From NCBI RefSeq assembly GCF_022647665.1, contig NZ_CP071872.1, positions 5,890,001 through 5,954,000 on the forward strand: a stretch of DNA of 64,000 nucleotides, read 5' to 3'. The position numbers were made by a program, and so were the translations under genes. Source of the stretch: Streptomyces formicae. Its GTDB lineage: Bacteria > Actinomycetota > Actinomycetes > Streptomycetales > Streptomycetaceae. Under the pieces are notes generated by a model that saw nothing but the letters and a program-made list of their open reading frames with translations, ran no database searches and was not told where the DNA came from. Below, one piece after another: positions 15,618-23,843 of this stretch (the stretch's first letter is position 1; every line of letters starts with the position of its first letter).

Positions 15618-17099
15618 TCATTGCGCCCTCTCGGCTTCTTCTGCCAGGTACCGGGCTGCGAGCACTGAGGATTCGACGACCGTGCCCGGGGTGTAGAGGT
15701 CTTTGGCGTGCCACAGCGGACGGTGGGGAAGGCCGTCGGTGGCCTGCAGGAAGGCAGCGCCCCGGCGTGCGGCGGCACCCCTCGGGCGTCCGGCGGAAAG
15801 CAGGATGCGGAGGGCGTACGAGGTCTCCTCGGCCGTTGACTCCCATATACCCCAACCACCGTCCGCTCGCTGAGTGTTGCTCACCCACTCTGTGGCGCGC
15901 CCGACCGCGGCGCGGGCCCGCGTGCCGCCGTATCGGTGCAGGGCGAGCGCGCAGCAGGCCGTGGCATAGTAAGGGGAGGCGTGCCACTTGTCCTCCCAGT
16001 GGCCGTCCCTGTGCTGGCGCCCGGCCAGCCAGCCGGTGGCCTTCCCGGCGGCGGCCTCGCGCCACGGGCCGCCCGCAGGTGAGCTGCTCAGCGCCTCCAG
16101 CACGTGGGCGTTGACCGTGGCCGAGGGCGTCCGCTCCCCCGGATAGCAGCAGAAGTGGGTGGGCGTCTCGAACCTCCGCAGGACATCGAGGGCTTGGGGC
16201 CGTTCGAGGAGGGCGAGCGCATGCAGGACGGCAGGTGTGACGTCCCCGTCCAGTGGCAGCCCTTCCCCGGCCGGTGTCCCGGCCGGGCCCAGTGCGGCCT
16301 CCAGCGCCTGCACGACCCCGTCTGGCGGCGACACCGGCGCGCCCGCATCCAGGAGCCAGGCCAGCACCCAGGAACGCTCGAAGACGGAGATGGAGATCGC
16401 GCTCGGCACCGGCCCCGCCGTGGCGACAGCTTCGAGGCGCTTGCGCACGCCGGGGTCGTGCCGGACGTGAAGCCATGCAGCCATCGCGGCGGGAGAGGCG
16501 CACATGATGCGGTCCACCGGGGCGAGGGAGTTGACGACCGGCGCTGTGGCCTCGCCCAGCGCCTCCAGTGTGTACAGCAGTGCGTGGGGCGGGGCGGCTC
16601 CGGCGACAAGCCGCCGCCGGACCCGGTGGAGCGCCGAGGCGTCCACGTCCGCGGGCAGTGCCACCGGTTCCAATCCGTCAACGGGTTCCTTTCGCAACGC
16701 CTGCATGTGGCGCTCGATCGCCTCGGTCAGGGCGGGGACGATCAGCTCGACCGCGGCGGTGTCCGGCAACCCGGCCACCGGGTGGCGCGCAAGCAGGTCC
16801 GCCACCGCGTGCAGCCCGTGCGTGGCGGCGCGAAGCAACGGAGTGGTGCCAACGCCCTCCTCCCGTACGACCGTCAGCAGAGCCTCCACCGCGCTGAGCG
16901 ACGGAACGAGCGCGTAGCCGCCGGGTCCGCCCCACAGGGCGTCCGGCCGCTGCTCGTCCAGCAGGTACCGCAGTCGTGCCGCGTGGCCCGGCAGCCAAGG
17001 CGCCAGGGAGACCAGCCGGCCCGTTTCGTAGGCGGACGGCGAGGCGCGCCCGTACGGCTCGGCGATCATCCGCTCGGCCAGGTCGTCGGCGGTGTCCAT
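15618..17099 (-). CDS. Class II diterpene cyclase-like protein (copalyl diphosphate synthase type) with altered DxDD motif
   Basis: A 493-residue terpene cyclase of the beta-gamma class II type. The start is ATG 17099 behind GAGGAG; ATG 17111 overlaps the prenyl-synthase stop but has no ribosome site. The C-terminal half reads like bacterial copalyl diphosphate synthases: a class II motif region, then FCCYPGERTPSATVNAHVLEAL, QHRDGHWEDKW, and TQRADGGWGIWESTAEET. The motif itself is DGDV (about residues 284-287) rather than DxDD: the middle, proton-donating Asp is kept and the last Asp is Val. It would protonate and cyclise a linear prenyl diphosphate made by the adjacent synthase. The product, and whether the altered motif leaves activity intact, cannot be told. 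Confidence 0.8.
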   Translation of the reverse strand: MDTADDLAERMIAEPYGRASPSAYETGRLVSLAPWLPGHAARLRYLLDEQRPDALWGGPGGYALVPSLSAVEALLTVVREEGVGTTPLLRAATHGLHAVADLLARHPVAGLPDTAAVELIVPALTEAIERHMQALRKEPVDGLEPVALPADVDASALHRVRRRLVAGAAPPHALLYTLEALGEATAPVVNSLAPVDRIMCASPAAMAAWLHVRHDPGVRKRLEAVATAGPVPSAISISVFERSWVLAWLLDAGAPVSPPDGVVQALEAALGPAGTPAGEGLPLDGDVTPAVLHALALLERPQALDVLRRFETPTHFCCYPGERTPSATVNAHVLEALSSSPAGGPWREAAAGKATGWLAGRQHRDGHWEDKWHASPYYATACCALALHRYGGTRARAAVGRATEWVSNTQRADGGWGIWESTAEETSYALRILLSAGRPRGAAARRGAAFLQATDGLPHRPLWHAKDLYTPGTVVESSVLAARYLAEEAERAQ

Positions 17100-17107
17100 C
17101 GGTCTCC

Positions 17108-18133
17108 TCATGCGGTCCGGTGGAGCAGGTAGGCCGCGAGCTCGGCCAGGTCGTCGCCAGGGCCTGGCCGGGGTGTGGCCGACTTGAGGGCGTGCAGGGC
17201 GCGTTGGTGGTGGGTGCGGGCGTGGTGGCGGGTCTGACGGCGGCCGCCGGCCCGTTCGACGAGAGTGGCGGCCCTGCGCAGGTCGCCGCCGGTGAGGGGG
17301 CGCTGCACGAGTCGGGCGAGACGGGTCGAGGCCGCGCTGCCGGACGTGAGAGCCTCAAGCACGGGGAGGGTCTTCTTGCCGCGGGCCAGGTCGCCGCCGA
17401 CCGGTTTTCCGGTGCTGCGGGGATCGCCCCAGATGCCGAGGATGTCGTCGACGGCCTGAAAGGCCAGGCCGAGCTCGTTGCCGAACCGTCGGTAGGCCGC
17501 GACCGTGGCACCGCCTGCCCCGGCGACGGCGGCGCCCATGGCGGCGGCACACCCGAGCAGGGCACCGGTCTTGTCGCGGGCCATGGCCAGGTACTCGTCC
17601 ACGGAGACCGCCGCGGGCCCCGTGAAGGGGCGAGCCTCGAAGGCGAGGTCCTCGGCCTGGCCGCGCGTCAAGGACGTGAGAGAGTCCGCCAGTTCGTCGC
17701 ACGCGGTCTCCACGCCCGTGCGGGCCGCGGCCTGCAGGGCCAGCGCCATCATCGCGTCCCCAGCGAGCACGGCCGGCCCGGAGCCGAACGCTTTCCACAC
17801 GGTCGGACGGGCGCGGCGCAGCTCATCGCCGTCCATGATGTCGTCGTGCATCAGCGAGAAGCAGTGGACCAGCTCGACGGCGACGGCGACGGGTATCGCG
17901 TCCCGTGCGGCCCCGCCGGCGGCCTGCGCGACGAGCAGGGCGACCGCGGAGCGCAGAGCCTTGCCGCCGGGAGCGCAGACGGGTGTCCCGTCAGCAGCGC
18001 ACCACCCGAACGCGTACCCGCTCATGAGGGCGAGCGAAGGGTGCAGCCCGGCTATGGCTTCCTTGAGGGCGGGCTCCACCAGGGGTTTCGCCCGGGCGAG
18101 CGAATCAGGGGGGAGCGCGGTCACAGTGGTCAT
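17108..18133 (-). CDS. Polyprenyl diphosphate synthase, GGPP synthase type
   Basis: A 341-residue trans-isoprenyl diphosphate synthase from ATG 18133. The first Asp-rich motif, LMHDDIMDGD, lies near residues 96-103 with the following RRARPTVW; the second is AFQAVDDILGIWGDP. The region before the first motif (ELVHCFSLMHDD) is like Streptomyces GGPP synthases, so a C20 product is likely; C25 cannot be excluded by eye. It makes the linear substrate for the terpene cyclases around it. It is first in a two-gene leftward operon with the class II cyclase and stands back to back with the squalene-hopene-cyclase-like gene across a 265-base promoter region containing a perfect inverted repeat. Confidence 0.9.
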   Translation of the reverse strand: MTTVTALPPDSLARAKPLVEPALKEAIAGLHPSLALMSGYAFGWCAADGTPVCAPGGKALRSAVALLVAQAAGGAARDAIPVAVAVELVHCFSLMHDDIMDGDELRRARPTVWKAFGSGPAVLAGDAMMALALQAAARTGVETACDELADSLTSLTRGQAEDLAFEARPFTGPAAVSVDEYLAMARDKTGALLGCAAAMGAAVAGAGGATVAAYRRFGNELGLAFQAVDDILGIWGDPRSTGKPVGGDLARGKKTLPVLEALTSGSAASTRLARLVQRPLTGGDLRRAATLVERAGGRRQTRHHARTHHQRALHALKSATPRPGPGDDLAELAAYLLHRTA

Positions 18134-18189
18134 GCCGCCCAGTGCAGCTCCAACGCCTCATACGAAGGAACCGCCCTGGGGCACGAGCA

Positions 18190-18221
18190 TGTTGAAGGTG
18201 TTGCTTTCCACACCTTCAACA
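18190..18221. promoter_or_regulatory. Perfect 12-bp inverted repeat in the terpene-cluster divergent promoter
   Basis: TGTTGAAGGTGT (18190-18201) and its exact complement ACACCTTCAACA (18210-18221) flank an 8-base spacer. It lies 57 bases before the prenyl-synthase start and 178 bases before the cyclase start. AT-richer arms and the position between divergent genes fit a repressor operator better than a terminator, since neither gene ends here. No cognate regulator gene is found in the cluster. Confidence 0.6.
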
Positions 18222-18398
18222 CACCGGGGCGTGACCGCGGTTCCCGTTGCGTTCTCGGTGAGGTGCAGTGGAGGTGTGTCCGGGGCGCTTGACGTGGAGC
18301 ACCTGTAGGCGTTCGGCCGTGAGAAGCACTCCAGGATGCGCAGTGCCACACGCAGAGGTATGCCCAACTGGCCGCGAACGCAAGGATGGTGACGTCCC

Positions 18399-20240
18399 TT
18401 GGCGACTGACCAGGCCTCGTCGCAGCTACGGGAGCGCACCGCCGCGGCGGTGGAGCGCGCACGCGACACCATGCTGGCCGCGCAAACCGCCGACGGATAC
18501 TGGCACTACGCCGTCGAGAACAAGGTCAGCGTGGGCGCGCACGACCTGCTGGCGCGAGAATTCCTCGGCGTAAGGACTGCCCGCGAGACGGCGGGTACCG
18601 CGGCGTGGATCCGCTCCTGCCAGAGCGGGGACGGCGGGTGGCCCAACTTCCACGGCGGGCCGGACGACCTCCCCACCACGGTCATGGCCTACACCGCGCT
18701 GCGGCTCGCGGGCGATGCCCCGGACCGGCCGCACATGCGAGCCGCCGCCGACCGCATCGCCCGTCTCGGCGGCCTGGAGCGGTGCCGCAACTCGACCCGC
18801 CTCTGGCTGGCCCTGGCAGGGCTGTGGCCGTGGGAGAAGGTTCGAACCCTCCCGCCCGAGCTCTTCCTGCTGCCCCGCCACGCCCCCGTCAGCCTCCATG
18901 AGGTCGGCTGCTGGGCGCGCCAGACCATTGTCGCGGTTTCCGTCCTGGGGGCGCTTCGGCCGGTGTGGCCTGTGGCCTTCGATCTCGCCGAGCTGCCCGA
19001 CTGGAAGGAGCCCGGCCCGCGTATCCGCAGGCGGCGTTCGCCTCGCGGCCCGTTGCGGAGGCGCGCCCTGGCGGCGATGCGCGCGTGGATGGTGCAGCGG
19101 CAGGACGCCGACGGCTGCTGGGGAGCGGGGCATTCGGTCACCGTGTGCACGCTCCTGGCCCTCCTGGTGCTGGGCGAGCCGCCGGGCAGTCCGCTGGTGC
19201 GCTCCGCGGTCCGCGGCCTTGAGACCTTCGCCGACGACGACGGACCGATGCGGCGCGTCCGGTTCTCCCACTCCCCCGTGTGGGACACGGCGCACGTCGT
19301 CCTGGCGCTCCGCGCCGCCGGGCTGCCCGCGAGCCATCCGGCCCTGTCCCGCGCCGCGGCATGGCTGCTCGACCGGCAGTGCGACCGGACCGGCGACTGG
19401 GCGGTGCATCGGCCCGGACTCCAACCCGGCGGCTGGTCCTTCCAGTTCGCCAACGCCCACTACCCCGACTGCGACGACACGGCGCTGGTGGTGCGCGCCT
19501 TGCGAGCGGTGGCATCCTCCACGGCTCGGGAGGACGGGGCCGTGGTGCGCGGGGTGCGCTGGCTGTCCGGGATGGCATGCAAAGACGGCGGCTGGGCCGC
19601 GTTCGACGCTGATCTCGCGGTGGGGCTGCTACGGCGGCTGCGCATCACCGACGCCAACGTCCTCCTGCTCGACGGGACCACGGCGGACGTCACTGCGCAC
19701 GCCGTGGAGACCCTGGCCGACGAAGGGCCGCGGTACGCCCGTACGGTACAGGCGGGGGCCGACTGGCTGCTGCGTGCGCAGGAGAACGACGGGTCCTGGT
19801 ACGGACGCTGGGGCTGCAACCACGTCTACGGCACGGGTGCCGCGCTCCCCGCGCTCCGCGCCGCCGGGCTGCGCCGCGAGCACCTGGCCATCCGCCGGGG
19901 CGTCGCCTGGCTGCTCGACCACCAGAACCCCGACGGGGGGTGGGGCGAGGACCACCGTTCCTACCTGAACCCCTCCTGGCGCGGCCGGGGAGAGTCCACC
20001 GCCTCGCAGACCGCCTGGGCGCTGCAGGGCCTGCTCTCCGCCGGGGTAGACGGCACGGCCGTCCTGCGCGCAGTGGACTGGCTGGTGCGACGGCAGCTCC
20101 CCGACGGCACATGGCAGGAGGCTCAGTACACCGGGACCGGCATGCCATGGCGAGCGCCCATCCGCTACCGCTCCTACCCCATCGTCTTCCCCGTGCTCGC
20201 CCTGACCCAGTATCTGAAGGAGCCGAAGAATGCGACGTAG
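18399..20240 (+). CDS. Squalene-hopene-cyclase-like class II terpene cyclase
   Basis: A 613-residue protein of the squalene-hopene cyclase fold. TTG 18399 is the first possible start after an in-frame stop at 18390; ATG 18471 is an alternative. QW repeats occur along the chain (AAQTADGYWHY, CQSGDGGWPNF, QDADGCWGAG, CKDGGWAAFD, QENDGSWYGRWG, NPDGGWGEDH). The catalytic DCDDTA motif is intact at residues 357-362 within YPDCDDTALVV. Where hopene cyclases have DPPS before DVTAH, this protein has DGTTADVTAH. The gene is beside a GGPP-type synthase and has no squalene-synthase or other hopanoid genes nearby, so the substrate may be a C20-C25 prenyl chain rather than squalene. It is first in a four-gene operon and overlaps the next gene by 11 bases. 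Confidence 0.85.
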   Translation: MATDQASSQLRERTAAAVERARDTMLAAQTADGYWHYAVENKVSVGAHDLLAREFLGVRTARETAGTAAWIRSCQSGDGGWPNFHGGPDDLPTTVMAYTALRLAGDAPDRPHMRAAADRIARLGGLERCRNSTRLWLALAGLWPWEKVRTLPPELFLLPRHAPVSLHEVGCWARQTIVAVSVLGALRPVWPVAFDLAELPDWKEPGPRIRRRRSPRGPLRRRALAAMRAWMVQRQDADGCWGAGHSVTVCTLLALLVLGEPPGSPLVRSAVRGLETFADDDGPMRRVRFSHSPVWDTAHVVLALRAAGLPASHPALSRAAAWLLDRQCDRTGDWAVHRPGLQPGGWSFQFANAHYPDCDDTALVVRALRAVASSTAREDGAVVRGVRWLSGMACKDGGWAAFDADLAVGLLRRLRITDANVLLLDGTTADVTAHAVETLADEGPRYARTVQAGADWLLRAQENDGSWYGRWGCNHVYGTGAALPALRAAGLRREHLAIRRGVAWLLDHQNPDGGWGEDHRSYLNPSWRGRGESTASQTAWALQGLLSAGVDGTAVLRAVDWLVRRQLPDGTWQEAQYTGTGMPWRAPIRYRSYPIVFPVLALTQYLKEPKNAT

Positions 20241-21084
20241 CCAGGCCGGGAGGGTGTGTCTGGTCACCGGTGGCGCGCAAGGCATCGGCTGGGCCATCGT
20301 CACAGCGCTTGCCGATCAGGGAGCCACAGTGCACGCCTGCGACATCTCCGACGAGCACCTGGACCGAGCGGCCTCCCTGATCGCGGCGCGACCCCGTGGC
20401 GGAGCGATCCATCTGACGCACTGCGACGTCTCTGTGCGAGAGCGGTGCCAGGAGTGGACGGCCGGCGTGCACCGCCGTGAGGGGCGCGTCGATGTCCTGG
20501 TGAACAACTGCGCCTACGTGCGCTGGACCGACCTGGAGTCGATGTCATGGGATGAGCTCGGACGCACCGTGCAGGTGGGTCTCCTCGCGACGGTGTACGC
20601 CACGAAAGCGGCCGTGCCGCTGATGCGTGCTGGAGGGTACGGACACATCGTCACCATGGGCTCGGCCGTCAGCCGCATTCCGATCCCTCCGTCCTCCGCC
20701 GCTTACGCGGCGGTGAAGGCAGGAGTCGAGGCATTCGTCCATGTGCTGCGGGCGGAGCTGACCGGCACTCCGGTGCACACCACGCTGATCCGCCCCGCGA
20801 CCGTCGGCGGAACCGACTTCTTCCGCCGCCACGTACCCTCCCGCATCATGCCGCGCATGGCCGACTTCGTACCGGCCCTGACCCCGGCTCAGGTCGCCGG
20901 CTCGGTCGTCCGGGTCCTGGAACGTCCCCGCCCTACCGTCGACATTCCCGCGTATCTGCCGCTGCTGTACGTCCTGTACGCGTGCGCCCCCACTGTCTTT
21001 CGCCGGCTGACCGCCGTGGGCGGCTCGGCCCGACGGGACTTCGGTGCCGTGCCGTGGCACGCAGGTGGGAGGAGACCGCGATGA
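20230..21084 (+). CDS. Short-chain dehydrogenase of the terpene cluster
   Basis: A 284-residue classical SDR from ATG 20230, inside the end of the cyclase gene. Motifs: TGGAQGIGWA, NNCAY (in place of the usual NNAG), GSAVSRIPIPPSSAAYAAVKAG with Ser, Tyr and Lys of the catalytic set. The C-terminal third (AYLPLLYVLYACAPTVFRRL) is hydrophobic and may touch a membrane or a lipophilic substrate. It ends in an ATGA overlap with the decarboxylase-like gene. By position it should oxidise or reduce a terpene alcohol or ketone; this is inference from the operon only. Confidence 0.85.
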   Translation: MRRSQAGRVCLVTGGAQGIGWAIVTALADQGATVHACDISDEHLDRAASLIAARPRGGAIHLTHCDVSVRERCQEWTAGVHRREGRVDVLVNNCAYVRWTDLESMSWDELGRTVQVGLLATVYATKAAVPLMRAGGYGHIVTMGSAVSRIPIPPSSAAYAAVKAGVEAFVHVLRAELTGTPVHTTLIRPATVGGTDFFRRHVPSRIMPRMADFVPALTPAQVAGSVVRVLERPRPTVDIPAYLPLLYVLYACAPTVFRRLTAVGGSARRDFGAVPWHAGGRRPR

Positions 21085-21743
21085 CGCACCTGGATCTGCC
21101 CCCGGAAGTTCCCTGTCCACCGCCACCGTGGCGTGCCACGGGACGGATGTGGCTGGCCACCACCGAGTGCACCCACGAGATCGCGATCCCCTCCGATCTC
21201 GACGCCGTGGGCGGTGCGCGTCGTCTGGTCATCGGGCTCGTCCGGTACGAGGAGGGCACACTGCGCTACGACGAACTGGTCGTGGGCTCCGTCGTGCGCA
21301 GCGGCCGCAGGATCGGAGTGCTCGCCCAGCACATCTGGGTCGACGACCCCGCGTCGCTGTGGGGCGGGCGCCGACTGTGGGGCATACCCAAACAGCTGGC
21401 GAGTTTCGAATGGGACGGCCCGGCCGTCCATGTCAACTCCGGCGGCTCCCACCTCGCCGAGCTGGTTGTCCGCCCTGCCGCGAGCCGGCTACTGCCGCCG
21501 CTGCCCTTGCCGGCCACCGGCTTCGGTCAGCTCGGCGACCACCGCGTCTTCCTGCCCGGACGCATGCGAGCACGCCTCGCCCCGGCAACGATCGAGATCG
21601 GCCACTGGTCCCCACCGTTGCCGCCGATCACGGGCACGCGCCTGCGCGCCCTCGTCGCCATGCGGTGCCGGTTCACCTTCCCCGCCGGACGGGTCCTTGG
21701 CCCGGTCAACACCCCCGATCGCTCGTCGAGGAAGCGCCCATGA
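21081..21743 (+). CDS. Acetoacetate decarboxylase-family protein of the terpene cluster
   Basis: A 220-residue protein from ATG 21081 behind GGGAGGAG. The segment LWGGRRLWGIPKQLASFEW aligns with the acetoacetate-decarboxylase region in which the Lys of PKKLA forms the Schiff base; the lysine is present (PKQLA). Other family-like parts are RLVIGLVRYEEGTLRYDELVV near the N-terminus and the final MRCRFTFPAGRVLG. Family members decarboxylate beta-keto acids or perform other Schiff-base chemistry such as cyclisation. With an SDR just before it, oxidation followed by loss of CO2 from a terpene acid is conceivable but speculative. Start and stop overlap both neighbours (ATGA), so the four genes are translated as one coupled unit. 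Confidence 0.75.
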   Translation: MTHLDLPPEVPCPPPPWRATGRMWLATTECTHEIAIPSDLDAVGGARRLVIGLVRYEEGTLRYDELVVGSVVRSGRRIGVLAQHIWVDDPASLWGGRRLWGIPKQLASFEWDGPAVHVNSGGSHLAELVVRPAASRLLPPLPLPATGFGQLGDHRVFLPGRMRARLAPATIEIGHWSPPLPPITGTRLRALVAMRCRFTFPAGRVLGPVNTPDRSSRKRP

Positions 21744-22618
21744 CCACGGACAATGCCGATCAGCTGCCGGATCCGGAGGCCTGCGCCCCCGTATGCGCAC
21801 ACGCCGTCCACCTCATCTCCGACCTGCGCTCCTGGAACCAGCGGTACGGCGGAGTCGTGTCCGATGTCCGTCTGATCGGGATCGGCGTGTTCACGGCCTT
21901 CATCGCGCCTTGGCTCGGCCCCGGACAGCTTGTGCTTCCCGCACGGACCGCCGCCTGGTGCTGCGCCCTCGACGACTGCGCCGACAGCAAGGAAACCTCC
22001 CCGGAGGAGGTGGCCAGGCTCATCGACGCATGCCGTCATGTGCTCACCGGAGAAGACCCTGACACCGCGAATCCGATCGCCTGCGCCCTTGCGGCGGTCC
22101 GAGCCGATGTCGCGGAACGACGACTCTCCGCCGCCTTCGCACACGCCTGGAACCGCTCCCTGGACCGTGTGCTGTCCGCCACCCTCTTCGAGTGCCAGGC
22201 CCGGCATGACATCGCCGCCGGGTTGCCCGGCCCGTCGATTGAGGACTACCTGGCCCGAAGCACCGGATCGATCCTGGTCGAGGTGTTTCTGCTGAACCTG
22301 TGCGTCGCCGAGGCGCGACAGAATGCCGTCTCCCAACTGAAGGCGCTTGCTCCGGCTTTGTCGCACGCGGAGTACGCCGTCCGGCTCGGCAATGACGTCG
22401 CATCGCATCGGCGCGAACAGGCCGCGGGAGACATCAACGTGATCATGCTCGGGATGGCGCCGGAGGAAGCCCGGCGGCGCACCGCCGACCATGCCAGGCG
22501 CTGCCGTGACGAGCTCCGCCCCTTCCTCGACGCGGATCCACGCGGTTGCGCGGTCATGCTCGACCGCGCGACCAGACTCTTCGTCGGTATCCCGCCGCTC
22601 CTCGATACCGCCGGATGA
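21740..22618 (+). CDS. Class I terpene synthase
   Basis: A 292-residue protein from ATG 21740. It has the marks of a bacterial class I terpene synthase: an Asp-rich metal motif DDCAD at residues 78-82 and an NSE triad NDVASHRRE with N218, S222 and E226 at the right spacing. An Arg at 173, 45 residues before the triad, stands where the pyrophosphate sensor is expected. It would ionise a prenyl diphosphate, or the bicyclic diphosphate made by the class II cyclase, and direct cyclisation. The gene closes the rightward operon and is followed by a hairpin. Relation to characterised synthases could not be judged; the rest of the protein is divergent. Confidence 0.85.
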   Translation: MTTDNADQLPDPEACAPVCAHAVHLISDLRSWNQRYGGVVSDVRLIGIGVFTAFIAPWLGPGQLVLPARTAAWCCALDDCADSKETSPEEVARLIDACRHVLTGEDPDTANPIACALAAVRADVAERRLSAAFAHAWNRSLDRVLSATLFECQARHDIAAGLPGPSIEDYLARSTGSILVEVFLLNLCVAEARQNAVSQLKALAPALSHAEYAVRLGNDVASHRREQAAGDINVIMLGMAPEEARRRTADHARRCRDELRPFLDADPRGCAVMLDRATRLFVGIPPLLDTAG

Positions 22619-22626
22619 CAGGCCCC

Positions 22627-22667
22627 ACCCCTCCTGGACGCCGGGGCGCCGGGGGCGCCGGAGGGGT
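22627..22667 (+). terminator. Terminator after the terpene operon
   Basis: ACCCCTCC (22627-22634) pairs with GGAGGGGT (22660-22667), with further GGCGCC self-complementarity inside the loop. It starts nine bases past the class I synthase stop. Confidence 0.65.
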
Positions 22668-22729
22668 CCTGACCGGCCTGGAAGAAGCGGGCCTGTCTTC
22701 GGCGGCCGCCCATCGGTATCGTCCGCCGG

Positions 22730-23107
22730 ATGATCGCCGAACTCCAGTGCACCGTGCTCGACTGCCCTGACCCCGCGGCCCTGGCCCGTTTCTACGCGGC
22801 CGTCCTCGGCGGTGACGTCGACCGACCGGACCGCCGCTGGGCCACCGGCGACGGCTGGGCGACCGTGCACACGCCCTGCGGCCAGGTGCTCGCGTTCCAG
22901 CGGGTGGACGACTACCGCCCGCCGCGCCGGCCGGACCCGGCCCGGCCCCAGCAGTTCCACCTGGACTTCGCCGTCCCCGACCTGGAAGAGGCCGGCGTGC
23001 AGGTCCTGGCGCTGGGGGCCACGCTCCTGGACGCCGAGGGCGCCGAGCGGGGTTGGAGCGTCTACGCGGACCCGGCCGGCCACCCGTTCTGCCTGGTCCG
23101 CCACTGA
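22730..23107 (+). CDS. VOC-family (glyoxalase/bleomycin-resistance fold) protein
   Basis: A 125-residue single-copy VOC protein from ATG 22730. It shows the family's paired beta-alpha-beta units: LDCPDPAALARFYAAVLGG at the start and HLDFAVPDLEEA in the middle, ending DPAGHPFCLV. Members bind a divalent metal and act as lyases, dioxygenases or antibiotic-binding proteins; the substrate here is unknown. A stand-alone gene that converges on the VWA gene with a gap of only 11 bases. Confidence 0.85.
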   Translation: MIAELQCTVLDCPDPAALARFYAAVLGGDVDRPDRRWATGDGWATVHTPCGQVLAFQRVDDYRPPRRPDPARPQQFHLDFAVPDLEEAGVQVLALGATLLDAEGAERGWSVYADPAGHPFCLVRH

Positions 23108-23118
23108 TTCCGGCGGCG

Positions 23119-23841
23119 TTACGCGCGCACGATGCCCTGCGCGCGAGCGGCGGCCAGCCATGACGGGAACTCGGAGACGAGCCGGTCGTACAGCTCGTCG
23201 TCCCGGACCTTTCGCGGGTCCTGGCCGGCGTGGAAGAAGCCCGCGTTGTCCACGGGGCGCTTCGCCGGGACGGCCAGGTCGTCGAGCTTGCGCAGGAACT
23301 CGAACTGCCGGCTGCCGGGGTCACCGAAGCCGATGAACTGCCAGAAGATCGGCAGCTTGGCCGCCTTGCACAGGTACCGCTCCGCGGCAAGCTTGTTGAT
23401 CGGCCCGCCGTCCGTCTGGAAGACGACGAGAGCGGGCGCCGTGGCACCGCTGTCCAGGTAGTGGTCGATGACCGCGTCCATGGCGAGGTGGTAGCTGGTC
23501 TTGCCCATGTGTCCGAGCCCGGCGACGATCCGGTCGATCCGGCCCTCGTGGTCGGCGAGCGCGATGTCCGTCTCCGCGTCGATGTCCGTGGAGAAGAACA
23601 CGACCGGCACCCGCCCGTCGTCGTCGAGATGGGCCGAGAGCCCCAGCACCCGGTCGGCGAGAGCCTGAACGCTGCCGTCCTTGTAGTACGGCTTCATGGA
23701 GCCGGAATAGTCGACGACCAGGTAGACGGCCGCGCGCTGACCGTTCAGCCCGTGCCTCTCCAGCGAGACGCCCGCGCTCTTGTAGAGGCTGACGAGGTCC
23801 GGGGCGGACTCCTCCATCTTGCGGAGGCTGATACCCGCCAT
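23119..23841 (-). CDS. VWA-domain protein of the TerF type
   Basis: A 240-residue protein from ATG 23841 made almost entirely of a von Willebrand A domain. The metal-binding DYSGSMKPYYKDG (MIDAS, DxSxS form) is near residue 44, with a later conserved Thr/Asp region (FQTDGGPINK). The start KMEESAPDLVSLYKSAGVSLE matches the TerF C-terminal type found with tellurite and stress genes in Streptomyces. No other ter genes are here. It likely binds a protein partner through a metal; function unproven. It lies two bases beyond the DUF397 gene in the same direction. Confidence 0.8.
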   Translation of the reverse strand: MAGISLRKMEESAPDLVSLYKSAGVSLERHGLNGQRAAVYLVVDYSGSMKPYYKDGSVQALADRVLGLSAHLDDDGRVPVVFFSTDIDAETDIALADHEGRIDRIVAGLGHMGKTSYHLAMDAVIDHYLDSGATAPALVVFQTDGGPINKLAAERYLCKAAKLPIFWQFIGFGDPGSRQFEFLRKLDDLAVPAKRPVDNAGFFHAGQDPRKVRDDELYDRLVSEFPSWLAAARAQGIVRA

Positions 23842-23843
23842 GG

